A DNA stretch of 60,410 nucleotides from Meiothermus hypogaeus (GTDB lineage Bacteria; Deinococcota; Deinococci; Deinococcales; Thermaceae): assembly GCF_003574035.1 (NCBI RefSeq), contig NZ_QWKY01000013.1:1-60410 (forward strand), in the 5' to 3' direction. The position numbers and the translations under genes are program-made. Below, piece after piece: positions 45,440 through 53,226 of the stretch. Every line of letters begins with the position of its first letter. Within the stretch, counting starts at the first letter, position 1. The notes beneath the pieces are model-generated. The model did not search any database, was not told where the DNA came from, and saw only the letters and a list, made by a program, of their open reading frames with translations.

Positions 45440-47455
45440 ATGTCTCAAGATCGCCCTCCCCGTCGCCTGCGCTTGGCTCGATTACCCTCGGAGTCCAAAC
45501 CTGGCCGGCCCGTACCGCAAGCAGTCTCTACCCAACTGATTGAGCGATTGCTTTCGGCTGGCGCTAACCAGGCATTCGAGTGGGGATTAGAGGAACTGCT
45601 GCGCGAGCTGCCAGGGGTTGAACAGGCTTTTTTGTGGGTACGGGATGGTCAAAACCGCTTTAGCTTGCAGGCTTTTCGGGGAGTGGCCCAGGCTGCCCTC
45701 GAGGGAATCGAAGCGGTAGTGGAGTCCTCGCTCAAGACGGCCTATCTGGGTTCGCCAGAAGGTTGGTTGGGCGGAAAGGCGCATTTAGACCACGAGGAGC
45801 ATTTCTTGTACCGGGTTTTCAGTGCCCTGCCCTTCCGACTGCAAGCCCCCGCCCATGAGCCTGCGGTCAACCTGACCCTGCCGCTGGTGGCCAGTCGGCA
45901 GGTGTGGGCGGTACTGCACCTGTATGCTCCGGCCCGGTCCCTGGGCCAGGCTGAAGTTGACTGGGTCAGCCAGTACATGGCAGGCGTGGCGCCCATCCTG
46001 CGCGAGGTGTATTTGCGCGAAGCGGCGGAGCGCCAGTCGCTGTGGCTATCGGCGATTAACGCTTTGTTTCGGGTCTCGCACGAGCAGCCGCTCGAGCTGG
46101 GCTTGCAGGATGCCCTCGAGGAAGCCACCCGCCTTTCTGGGGCGGAAGGGGCCCGCCTGATTACCTTCGAAGGGCACGCCATTCGCACCATTGCTCAGGC
46201 AGGCTGGGGTTCGGGGCTGCCCGTAGAAGCAGCCATTACCCGCCAGCTGGGCGAACGCCTGCGTGGCGGTCAACAGGTGGGCATTCCCCGCTACGACCTG
46301 TATCCTGCCCACCGCCCCGAACTGGTAGAAGCGGGGCTGCGCAGCCTGTTTATCCTGCCCATCCTGCGGCATAGCCGCGAAGCCGGTGCCTTGCTGCTCT
46401 TCAGCACCCAGCAACACTGGTTGCCCGATGCCCAGACCCAGGAACTCCTCAGCGATATGGCGGCAGCCATTGGGGTGGTGCGGGTTGAGTGGACTTTGCG
46501 GCGAGAGTTGGCCTGGGCTGCCTACACCGACCCCCTGACCGGGCTGGGCAACCGCCGGGCCTTTGAGCGCGACCTGGAAAAGCTCACCCACCGGGCCAAT
46601 GGCCGTGTGGTGGTACTGGTGCTGCTCGACCTGGACGGCTTCAAAGCCATTAACGATACCTACGGTCACATACATGCCGATCATGTGCTGGTGCGGCTGG
46701 GTGGGGTGCTGCGCTCGAGGGCCAGGGCCGGTGACCGGGCCTACCGCCTGGGGGGCGATGAATTTGCTCTGATCATCGAGGGTTCCAGCACCCTCAATCC
46801 GCTCCGCACAGCAGAGCGCTACCGCGCGCTGTTGGAGGAAATTCGCGTTTCCGATAGTACTTTTCTGAAGGTCAGTCTGGGCTATGCGGTCTATCCTACC
46901 GATGTATCGGATATTCAGAACCTGTGGCGCATTGCCGACGACCAGATGTACAAGGACAAGGCCTTGCGCAAGGGCCGCACCCCACTGTTTACCCAGGGAC
47001 AGGAGCAATTTATTCAAATCAACACGCCTCTGTTCCGCCTTGCAAACCGGCTGGCCCAGGCGCTGAAAATGGGGCCAGAAGAACAACAGGTCTTGCAAGC
47101 CAGCTGCTATTTGCTGCAAATGGCCCTGGGCGAAATAGAAAGCTCCCCGGATGTGCAGATGCCCGATGGGTTGTTGCGCGAAGCCGCACGGGTGCTGATG
47201 TTTGTTCAGAGCCACTGGGACGGAAGGGATCAATCGCTGGGCTGGTCGGGTGAATCAATTCCCAGGGCTGCCCGCGTACTGCAAGTGGCCAGGCAATTTA
47301 CAGCCGCGGTACAACCTGTGGAAGGTCGGGCTGCTCGCAGCGTCGAAGAAGCCCTGGAAGATATTGCCAAAGAGGCCCGGCAGCGTTTCGACCCCGTGGT
47401 GGTAGAGGCCTTGCTTTCTATCAGGAGCTTCCTGAGCGAAGATTCGGCCGCTTGA
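45440..47455 (+). CDS. Double-GAF diguanylate cyclase with degenerate HD-GYP C-terminus
   Basis: A 671-residue cytoplasmic protein. Two GAF-like sensor domains (~35-195 and ~200-355) precede a GGDEF domain (~365-530) with intact GGDEF (438-442) and an inhibitory I-site RAGD (429-432) five residues before it, so c-di-GMP synthesis is expected. Residues ~530-671 align with HD-GYP by SIPRAARVLQVARQF, SVEEALEDI and FDPVVVEALL, but the HD pair is replaced (YLLQMALGEI) and GYP is lost, so it cannot hydrolyse c-di-GMP. Start ATG 45440 (or GTG 45419). It lies 50 bp after paralogue 2. Confidence 0.9.
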   Translation: MSQDRPPRRLRLARLPSESKPGRPVPQAVSTQLIERLLSAGANQAFEWGLEELLRELPGVEQAFLWVRDGQNRFSLQAFRGVAQAALEGIEAVVESSLKTAYLGSPEGWLGGKAHLDHEEHFLYRVFSALPFRLQAPAHEPAVNLTLPLVASRQVWAVLHLYAPARSLGQAEVDWVSQYMAGVAPILREVYLREAAERQSLWLSAINALFRVSHEQPLELGLQDALEEATRLSGAEGARLITFEGHAIRTIAQAGWGSGLPVEAAITRQLGERLRGGQQVGIPRYDLYPAHRPELVEAGLRSLFILPILRHSREAGALLLFSTQQHWLPDAQTQELLSDMAAAIGVVRVEWTLRRELAWAAYTDPLTGLGNRRAFERDLEKLTHRANGRVVVLVLLDLDGFKAINDTYGHIHADHVLVRLGGVLRSRARAGDRAYRLGGDEFALIIEGSSTLNPLRTAERYRALLEEIRVSDSTFLKVSLGYAVYPTDVSDIQNLWRIADDQMYKDKALRKGRTPLFTQGQEQFIQINTPLFRLANRLAQALKMGPEEQQVLQASCYLLQMALGEIESSPDVQMPDGLLREAARVLMFVQSHWDGRDQSLGWSGESIPRAARVLQVARQFTAAVQPVEGRAARSVEEALEDIAKEARQRFDPVVVEALLSIRSFLSEDSAA

Positions 47456-47522
47456 GCCTGTATGTAAACCGCCAAAATTGTGTTTATTTAGCAATTCCCC
47501 TTAAGATTGGGACGTTGCGGCT

Positions 47523-50369
47523 ATGAATACCACTGACCTGGCCCGGTATCTGATGGACGAGCCTGATCCAGCCAAAAGGCAGGCCCGTTTACAGCAGACC
47601 ATGCCAGCGATTGAATTAATCGAGATTCTCAAGGCGGAAGTAGACCGTCAAAAAGACGTGGATACCGCCAGGGCTTTGCTGGCAGGGGAACGGGCTGTAG
47701 AGGCCGCAGCCCATGTCCAGGACGCCAGGGCCCGCCCGCTGGCCCTGTGGGCCTATGCTGTAGGCCTGACGGTACGCGGCAATTTTGCCGAGTCTATCCC
47801 CGTCTATGAAGAAGCCCGCAAGGGGCTGCAAAGCCTGGGATACGAGGAAGATGCGACCCGCGCTGGAATGCGGCAGATCCAGGCCCTGGCGGTTATGGGC
47901 GACATGAGCGGAGCCCTGGCCCTGGCGGAAGAAACCCGTGAGGCCTTTATGGGGTTGGGGCTGTTTCGCGATGCAGCATTGGTGAGCATCAACATTGGCA
48001 TTATTCACTACCGGGCAGGCCGGATGCTCGAGGCCGAGAGCGCCATCAAGAATGCGCTGGAACAACTCTCGAGGGTGGGGGATGTGGTAGGCCAGGGTAA
48101 GGCCCACGGCAACCTGGCCCTGATTTACGAGGCCCAGGATCGCTACCGCGAGGCGGTGGCCCATTACCAGACTGCCCTGGACATTTTTCGCACCCACAAC
48201 CTGACCGAAGACTTTATCGGCAACAGCGTGAATCTGGCCCTGCTTTACCGAAAGGAAGGCCGGCTGAACCAGGCCCTGGACCTTTTGAGCCGGGTGCGGG
48301 CCATGTATGGCAGGCTCAATGGTAACCCCAATGCGGCTTTTGCCCAGCTCGAGGAGGCCCGCATTCACCTCGATCTAAACCTGCTATCGGAAGCCCGCAA
48401 GCTCTCCCAGGAGCTGGTGGAGGTTTTTGCGGCGCGGGGTATGCAGATGGAGCAGGCCGAGGCCCTGACCACCCTGGGGGGCGCCCAGGCCAAGCAGGGC
48501 AGACTCGAGGAAGCCCGCCAGACCCTGGAACGGGCGCGGGAGGGCTGGTTGTCCCTGCAAAACGCCATCCAGGCGGCACTGGTGGATGTTTCGGTGGCCT
48601 CGTTGTTTCTGGAATCGGGCCGCCAGGGCCAGATGGCCGCCCTCGAGCAGGCCGTGCTGATATCGGGTCGGGCCATTGAGGCCCTGAGCGAGGTGCCTTC
48701 GGCCAAAGCCCTGGGTCTGAGCGTGATGGCCGAAGCCCTGCTGGAGCTGGGCAACCGCCCGGAGGCCAAGCGCTACCTGGAAGAGGCCGCCTCACTGGCC
48801 GTGGGGCTGGGCATTCCCGATCTCACCATCCGCATCGAACGCCTGCGCGGTCAGATGGCCCTGCTGGAGAACCGCACCCAGGCCGCCGAACTGCACTTCA
48901 AACGCGCCATCGAGCGCCTCGAGGGCGTGCGGGCCAGCCTCAGCGTGGACGAGTTCAAGTCGGCTTACCTGGGCGATAAGCTGGAGGTCTACGGCGACCT
49001 GGTGGACTTGCTTCTGGATACAAAGCATCCCCGTGAAGCCTTCGAATATGCCGAACGCGCCAAGTCACGGGCCCTGGTAGACCTGCTGGCCCGTGGGGGC
49101 GAAAGCCCGCGCAGCTCAGCCGACCCCGAGGTCGAACGCTTGCAGCAGGAACTCGCCCAGGCGCGCCAGGAGCTCAACCAGCACTTCCTGGCAGTAGAAG
49201 CCGAAGCGACAGCGGGAATCCGTGGCAGCAACTGGGAAAAAATGCTGGCTCTGGAGGAGCAGGTCACGCAGCTCATCCGCGAGCTTGAGCGCCTCCAGCC
49301 CGAAATCGTCTTGATCGAACAAGTGCAAGAGCTTCGCCTGCACGAGCTGCAGCAAACCCTCGAGCCCGGCACCATCCTGCTCGAGTACTTCCACACCCGC
49401 GAGGGTCTGATGGCCTTTGTGGTGGACGGGGATCGCGTCGAGGCGGTACGGGGGCTGGGCACCCTCGAGCAGGTCCAGCAGCACGTCGAACAGCTCGAGT
49501 TCTTTCTCAGCCGGGTTGCTCAAGGCGGCATGATGCTGAAGATATATGGTGAGGAAGCCCTCAAGCGCTCGGTAGACGACCAACTCCATGCCCTTTACCA
49601 GCTACTCATCGAACCCCTCCCGCTCCAACTCTCCGGCCAGCCCCTCATTATCGTTCCGCACGGGATACTCCACGCGGTGCCCTTTGCAGCTTTATATGAT
49701 GGCGAACAATACCTGCTCGACCGTGCAGAGCTTTCCCTCTCGCCTAGTGCGGCGGTGTACGCCTTGTGCCGTAAACGTATTCGGCACGACCCTGGCTCGC
49801 TGGTGGCTTTTGGTGTGCCTATCGAAAACATTCCCCAGGCTACCCTCGAAGTGGAACAGATCAGCCAGATTGCCCAGACCCCCCACAAGTTTGTGGGTGA
49901 GGCGGCCACGCTACAAAACTTCTTTGCGGCCGCACCCCAGGCCGAAGTCTTGCACATTGCCACGCACGGGGCTTTCCGCCCCGACAACCCTATGTTTTCC
50001 GGGCTGCGCATGGCCGACGGCTGGCTGGCGGCCCGAGATCTCTACAACCTGCGCCTGGGGGCCGAGCTAGTGGTGCTCTCGGCCTGCGAGACAGGTCTGG
50101 CCAAGCAAACCAGCGGCGACGAACTGATGGGCCTGGCGCGGGGGTTCCTTTATGCCGGTGCGCCTTGCTTGATTGCCAGTTTGTGGCCGGTACGCGACGA
50201 TGCTACCGCCAGGTTCATGACCACCTTTTATACCAACCTGCGGGCGGGCATGTCGGTGGCTACGGCCCTGCGCGAGGCCCAACTGGTGTTGCGCCAGGAG
50301 TATCCCAACCCCTACTTCTGGTCGGCATTTACGGCTACGGGCGATTCACACCGCACTGTGAACATATAG
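47523..50369 (+). CDS. TPR-CHAT protein (caspase-like protease domain)
   Basis: A 948-residue protein. Residues ~55-450 are TPR-type helical repeats (for example RYREAVAHYQTALDIF and RLEEARQTLERAREGWLSL). Residues ~530-590 form a coiled coil. The CHAT domain (~610-945) has the catalytic His in ATHG (H815) and Cys in LSACETG (C855), and the family end ASLWPVRDDATARFMTTFY. No signal peptide. CHAT domains are caspase/separase-like cysteine proteases often controlled by TPR-bound signals. It is the last gene of the locus, 67 bp after the GGDEF gene. Confidence 0.93.
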   Translation: MNTTDLARYLMDEPDPAKRQARLQQTMPAIELIEILKAEVDRQKDVDTARALLAGERAVEAAAHVQDARARPLALWAYAVGLTVRGNFAESIPVYEEARKGLQSLGYEEDATRAGMRQIQALAVMGDMSGALALAEETREAFMGLGLFRDAALVSINIGIIHYRAGRMLEAESAIKNALEQLSRVGDVVGQGKAHGNLALIYEAQDRYREAVAHYQTALDIFRTHNLTEDFIGNSVNLALLYRKEGRLNQALDLLSRVRAMYGRLNGNPNAAFAQLEEARIHLDLNLLSEARKLSQELVEVFAARGMQMEQAEALTTLGGAQAKQGRLEEARQTLERAREGWLSLQNAIQAALVDVSVASLFLESGRQGQMAALEQAVLISGRAIEALSEVPSAKALGLSVMAEALLELGNRPEAKRYLEEAASLAVGLGIPDLTIRIERLRGQMALLENRTQAAELHFKRAIERLEGVRASLSVDEFKSAYLGDKLEVYGDLVDLLLDTKHPREAFEYAERAKSRALVDLLARGGESPRSSADPEVERLQQELAQARQELNQHFLAVEAEATAGIRGSNWEKMLALEEQVTQLIRELERLQPEIVLIEQVQELRLHELQQTLEPGTILLEYFHTREGLMAFVVDGDRVEAVRGLGTLEQVQQHVEQLEFFLSRVAQGGMMLKIYGEEALKRSVDDQLHALYQLLIEPLPLQLSGQPLIIVPHGILHAVPFAALYDGEQYLLDRAELSLSPSAAVYALCRKRIRHDPGSLVAFGVPIENIPQATLEVEQISQIAQTPHKFVGEAATLQNFFAAAPQAEVLHIATHGAFRPDNPMFSGLRMADGWLAARDLYNLRLGAELVVLSACETGLAKQTSGDELMGLARGFLYAGAPCLIASLWPVRDDATARFMTTFYTNLRAGMSVATALREAQLVLRQEYPNPYFWSAFTATGDSHRTVNI

Positions 50370-50431
50370 AGCGCTCTTCACATATCTTGAGCCATCCCAC
50401 TTCAAAAAAGCTTTGTCCTGGACAGAATAGT

Positions 50432-50494
50432 GGCTGCCTGGAAACTCGAAACCCAAGCACCCGTGGGCCGGGCCCGGCCCACGCTTGGGTGCGT
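50432..50494 (+). repeat. Short GC-rich intergenic repeat, copy 2
   Basis: Nearly the same sequence as 18884-18940. Here the core is a perfect 20-bp palindrome GTGGGCCGGGCCCGGCCCAC, flanked by ACCCAAGC and GCTTGGGT that extend the hairpin. It follows the CHAT gene and could act as a terminator, but no T-tract follows. It abuts MITE copy E. Confidence 0.75.
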
Positions 50495-50495
50495 A

Positions 50496-50768
50496 ATACC
50501 AGATTCGGTTGATTCGTTACCGAACGGTAACGAATCAACAGGGCCGAAGTTATCCGCGTAGCGGAGGGCGATACCGCCCCTTGGAAGTTATCCGCGTAGC
50601 GGAGGGCGATACCGCCCCTTGGAAGTTATCCGCGTAGCGGAGGGCGATACCGCCCCTTGGAAAGGAGACGCTTTTTTCACCGACCGTTCGGGAGGGGTGT
50701 GCTCTAGGATTCAAAAAGACAACCTGTGGGGTTTTTGGTTTTGTAAACTGCCTTTTTGAATCCGGTAT
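50496..50768 (-). repeat. MITE-like palindromic element, copy E (three modules, inverted)
   Basis: Ends ATACCAGATTC and GATTC..CCGGTAT in inverted orientation. The 38-bp module is present three times in tandem (50547-50660). It lacks the B/F insertion. Its last base is the final base of the stop codon of the LOG-family gene on the minus strand. Confidence 0.95.
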
Positions 50769-51424
50769 CAAGGGTTGTTCCCGCTGGCGCCGGTCAGCGC
50801 TTTAAGCACTTCCTCAGGCGTGTCTACCAGGCTGATGAGGTCCAGATCCTTGGCATCCACAACCCCGGCGGGAATCATGGTGCCTTTCATCCAGTCCAGC
50901 AATCCCCTCCAGTAGGTCTTATCCAGTGCAAAAATGGGGAACGGATGCACCTTTCCGGTTTGTACCAGCACCAGCACCTCCGCCAGCTCATCCAGGCTGC
51001 CGAAGCCACCCGGCATCACCACAAAAGCCTGGGCGTAGCGCACCAGCATCAGTTTGCGGGCAAAAAAATAGCGAAAACTCAAGCTATGGGTCTGGAAGGG
51101 ATTGGCCCTTTGTTCATGAGGTAGCTGAATATTCAGCCCCACCGAGATGCCCCCTGCGTTGTAGGCCCCCCGGTTGACGGCTTCCATCAGCCCTGGCCCG
51201 CCGCCCGTCACCACGCCAAAACCTGCCTCGGCCAGCCGTTGTCCCAAGAGCTGCGCTTGGGGGTAGTAGGGGCTTTCCGAATCGAGGCGGGCCGAACCAA
51301 ACACCGTTACGAGCGGTACCCCCAACTCCCCCAACACTTCAAAACCTTCCACAATTTCTGCCATGATGCGCCATAGGCGCCAGGAATCTTGATGCTGCAA
51401 CAGGTCAATTTCGGGTTGGGTCAT
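50768..51424 (-). CDS. LOG family / TIGR00730-type Rossmann-fold protein
   Basis: A 218-residue protein with the LOG motif PGGFGSLDE (canonical PGGxGTxxE) and the nucleotide loop GGGPGLMEAVNRGA. GSARL at the first strand and FFARKLMLVRYA are also typical. Relatives release free-base cytokinin-like compounds from nucleoside monophosphates, or hydrolyse AMP; the bacterial role is often unclear. Its stop codon runs into MITE copy E. Its start is divergent from the lysine leader region. Confidence 0.9.
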   Translation of the reverse strand: MTQPEIDLLQHQDSWRLWRIMAEIVEGFEVLGELGVPLVTVFGSARLDSESPYYPQAQLLGQRLAEAGFGVVTGGGPGLMEAVNRGAYNAGGISVGLNIQLPHEQRANPFQTHSLSFRYFFARKLMLVRYAQAFVVMPGGFGSLDELAEVLVLVQTGKVHPFPIFALDKTYWRGLLDWMKGTMIPAGVVDAKDLDLISLVDTPEEVLKALTGASGNNP

Positions 51425-51662
51425 GCTTCTAATCTATCGCGATACCTGCCCCTGGGTTGGCGACCAGCCGCCGCTTTTCGATTCGTATGTCCTGGGAGGC
51501 ATTCCCGAAGGCTGGGAGTTCAACCCGACAGACAAGGTACTGGGTATCCAATGGGTGGCTGTACCTGTACCCTTTACCAGCCCGGGGGAGGCTCGAGTAG
51601 TAGCTTCCCCGACTCGAGGAGGACAGGGGTTGCCTGCTACCTGGCGGCAAACCACACCAATC
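51425..51662. other. Spacer between the LOG gene and the lysine leader promoter
   Basis: About 240 bp. A 109-codon plus-strand frame (51423-51752) runs through it and through the promoter and leader ORF downstream; it shows no recognisable motif and is not called. An imperfect hairpin on GGCTCGAG / CTCGAG lies near 51591-51618. Confidence 0.4.
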
Positions 51663-51692
51663 TTGACAAGCGCGGTATACCACCCGTACACT
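51663..51692 (+). promoter_or_regulatory. Predicted promoter of the lysine leader
   Basis: Perfect TTGACA (51663-51668) and TACACT (51687-51692) are separated by 18 nt. The expected transcription start is within a few bases of the leader ATG at 51703, so the leader mRNA would be leaderless, a common arrangement in Deinococcus-Thermus. Confidence 0.7.
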
Positions 51693-51702
51693 TCTGCCAG
51701 TG

Positions 51703-51747
51703 ATGATCTTAAGTGCAAAAAAACCCAGTGCCGGGGGGCTAGTCTGA
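51703..51747 (+). CDS. Lysine-cluster leader peptide MILSAKKPSAGGLV
   Basis: A 14-codon ORF (ATG 51703, TGA 51745) with two adjacent AAA Lys codons at positions 6-7. It has no SD and lies ~10 bp after a predicted -10 box, so it is probably translated leaderless. It precedes a U-tailed terminator and the homocitrate synthase-like gene. Leader-peptide-mediated attenuation is known for the Thermus thermophilus lysine cluster, and this fits that design: ribosome stalling at Lys codons would favour an alternative fold and read-through. Confidence 0.7.
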   Translation: MILSAKKPSAGGLV

Positions 51748-51773
51748 GCTAGTCCGCGCAGCTGCGTATCCCG

Positions 51774-51803
51774 GCCCGCACCCGCTTGCGGGCGATTTTT
51801 TTT
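51774..51803 (+). terminator. Attenuator terminator of the lysine cluster
   Basis: GCCCGC (51774-51779) pairs with GCGGGC (51788-51793), loop 8 nt, followed by GA and eight T (51796-51803). A competing antiterminator is possible: GCCGGG (51730-51735) with CCCGG (51770-51774) plus nearby GTG/CAC pairing, which would take the first base of the terminator stem. The SD AAGGA for the next gene follows immediately. Confidence 0.75.
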
Positions 51804-51815
51804 ATGAAGGATGTT

Positions 51816-53051
51816 ATGCCAGAGCCTACCCACTCCCGTATTGAAATTGTGGATACCACCTTCCGCGATGGTCAGCAGTCGCCACTTTTGTTCGACACCG
51901 AGAAGTACCGCTTTACCCTCGAGGAGAAAAAGCAATTGCTGGCGGGTCTGATTGAGCTGGGCGTAACGCACTTCGAGTTCTTCTCGCCGGTGGTGGGGGA
52001 GGCCGAGGCGGAGGACGTGCGCGAGCTGATTGCTTTCGCCCGAACGCTCAGCGAAAAGCCGCTATACTTCCTGGGTCACTGCCGCACCAATCCGCTGGAC
52101 ATCGAAAAAGCGCTGGAGGCCGGTTGCAACGGTCTGAACCTGTACCTGGGGGTTTCGCCCCTGGCCCAACAGCACAACGCGCAGAAAAGCCTGGAAGAAT
52201 CGGTGACGCTGGCCCGAGAGGTGATCCGAGCTACCCGCCAGGCCCACCCCGACCTGTATATCCGCTTTAGCGCCGAGGATGCCTTTCGTACCCCGCTCGA
52301 GGACGTTTTTTGCCTTTACGATGCGGTGTACCCCTACGTAAACACCCTGGGTATGCCCGATACTGTCGGCATCGCCGAGCCCGAGGATGTGGTGGCCGTA
52401 GTCACCCGGTTGCAAGAGCGATATCCTGCGGTGAGCCTCGAATGCCACTTTCACAATGACCGGGGCCTGGCCCTGGCGAATGTAAATGCCGCCGTGCGGG
52501 CGGGGGTACGCTACGTGGACGCTTCTATCTGGGGTCTGGCCGAGCGTTCCGGGATTCCCTCGGTTACGGGCGTGCTGTTCAACCTGTCCAAGCGCTACCC
52601 CGAAATCGCCTCGCAGTACAACCTCAGCCAGTGCTACCCCTTGAACGTTTTGATGGCCTCTATCCTGGGTACACTGGTCCCCTATACCGAGCCGGTCTCG
52701 CTCACCAACCGCACCCATACGGCAGGGGTGCATCAGAAAGCAGTACTGAACGAGAAAAAAGTTTACGAGGCCCACAGCCTGCACGACTTTGGGGTGGACA
52801 AAAATCAGCTTCTCTTGGGCCCGCTTTCAGGCTGGCATCTGATCTACTACTATTTGAAGGAAGTGGAGAACTTTGTAATCAGCAAGGAGCAGGCCAGGCT
52901 GATTGCCCAGGAGTTCAAGGCTCGCACCGCCGAGATTGGACGCAGCAAGAAGCCTGAGGAACTTTTGCTCGAGATTGCCGAGGCCCAAGGCCTTTCTCGC
53001 CATACCCTGCCCGAGGAAGTGCCCACCGCACGGCTGGAGAACCTGGACTAA
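51816..53051 (+). CDS. Homocitrate synthase-like enzyme (DRE-TIM metallolyase family)
   Basis: A 411-residue member of the isopropylmalate/homocitrate synthase family. It begins the barrel with IVDTTFRDGQQSPL (canonical DTTLRDGEQ), has the metal-binding HxH in CHFHNDRG, and RTHTAGVHQKAVL later. The LeuA-type allosteric domain is absent. Its position after the Lys-codon leader and before lysTU points to homocitrate synthase (first step of the alpha-aminoadipate pathway), but the sequence, as I recall it, is not close to Thermus Lys20, so citramalate or related activity is possible. ATG 51816 with AAGGA is preferred to upstream starts. Confidence 0.8.
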   Translation: MPEPTHSRIEIVDTTFRDGQQSPLLFDTEKYRFTLEEKKQLLAGLIELGVTHFEFFSPVVGEAEAEDVRELIAFARTLSEKPLYFLGHCRTNPLDIEKALEAGCNGLNLYLGVSPLAQQHNAQKSLEESVTLAREVIRATRQAHPDLYIRFSAEDAFRTPLEDVFCLYDAVYPYVNTLGMPDTVGIAEPEDVVAVVTRLQERYPAVSLECHFHNDRGLALANVNAAVRAGVRYVDASIWGLAERSGIPSVTGVLFNLSKRYPEIASQYNLSQCYPLNVLMASILGTLVPYTEPVSLTNRTHTAGVHQKAVLNEKKVYEAHSLHDFGVDKNQLLLGPLSGWHLIYYYLKEVENFVISKEQARLIAQEFKARTAEIGRSKKPEELLLEIAEAQGLSRHTLPEEVPTARLENLD

Positions 53052-53057
53052 GGTATG

Positions 53058-53153
53058 TCAGAGCTTTTGATATTCATCCACCGAGATGCCGATGTCCTTG
53101 AGAATTTTGCGAAAGGTTCCTATGGGCAACTCACCGCTACGAAATGGGACGGT
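53058..53153 (-). pseudogene. HicA-type toxin remnant (C-terminal part)
   Basis: On the minus strand TVPFRSGELPIGTFRKILKD continues with IGISVDEYQKL and a stop at 53058. This matches the C-terminus of HicA mRNA interferases (TVPxHxxxELxxGTLRxILxxAGLSxxEF). Upstream bases lose the frame and the N-terminal half with the catalytic His is gone. No hicB is visible. It lies in the spacer between the synthase and lysT. Confidence 0.55.
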
Positions 53154-53226
53154 GGTTCAGCAAACACAACCACGGTGTACTGCCGTATGGTTTCATTCGT
53201 ATAGAGGCTCCTGATAGGAGGTCGGC

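Noticed and set aside
51423-51752. 109-codon plus-strand ORF upstream of the lysine cluster
   Set aside because: It runs through a near-consensus promoter and the leader peptide in another frame, starts on the opposite strand of the LOG start codon, and has no recognisable motif.
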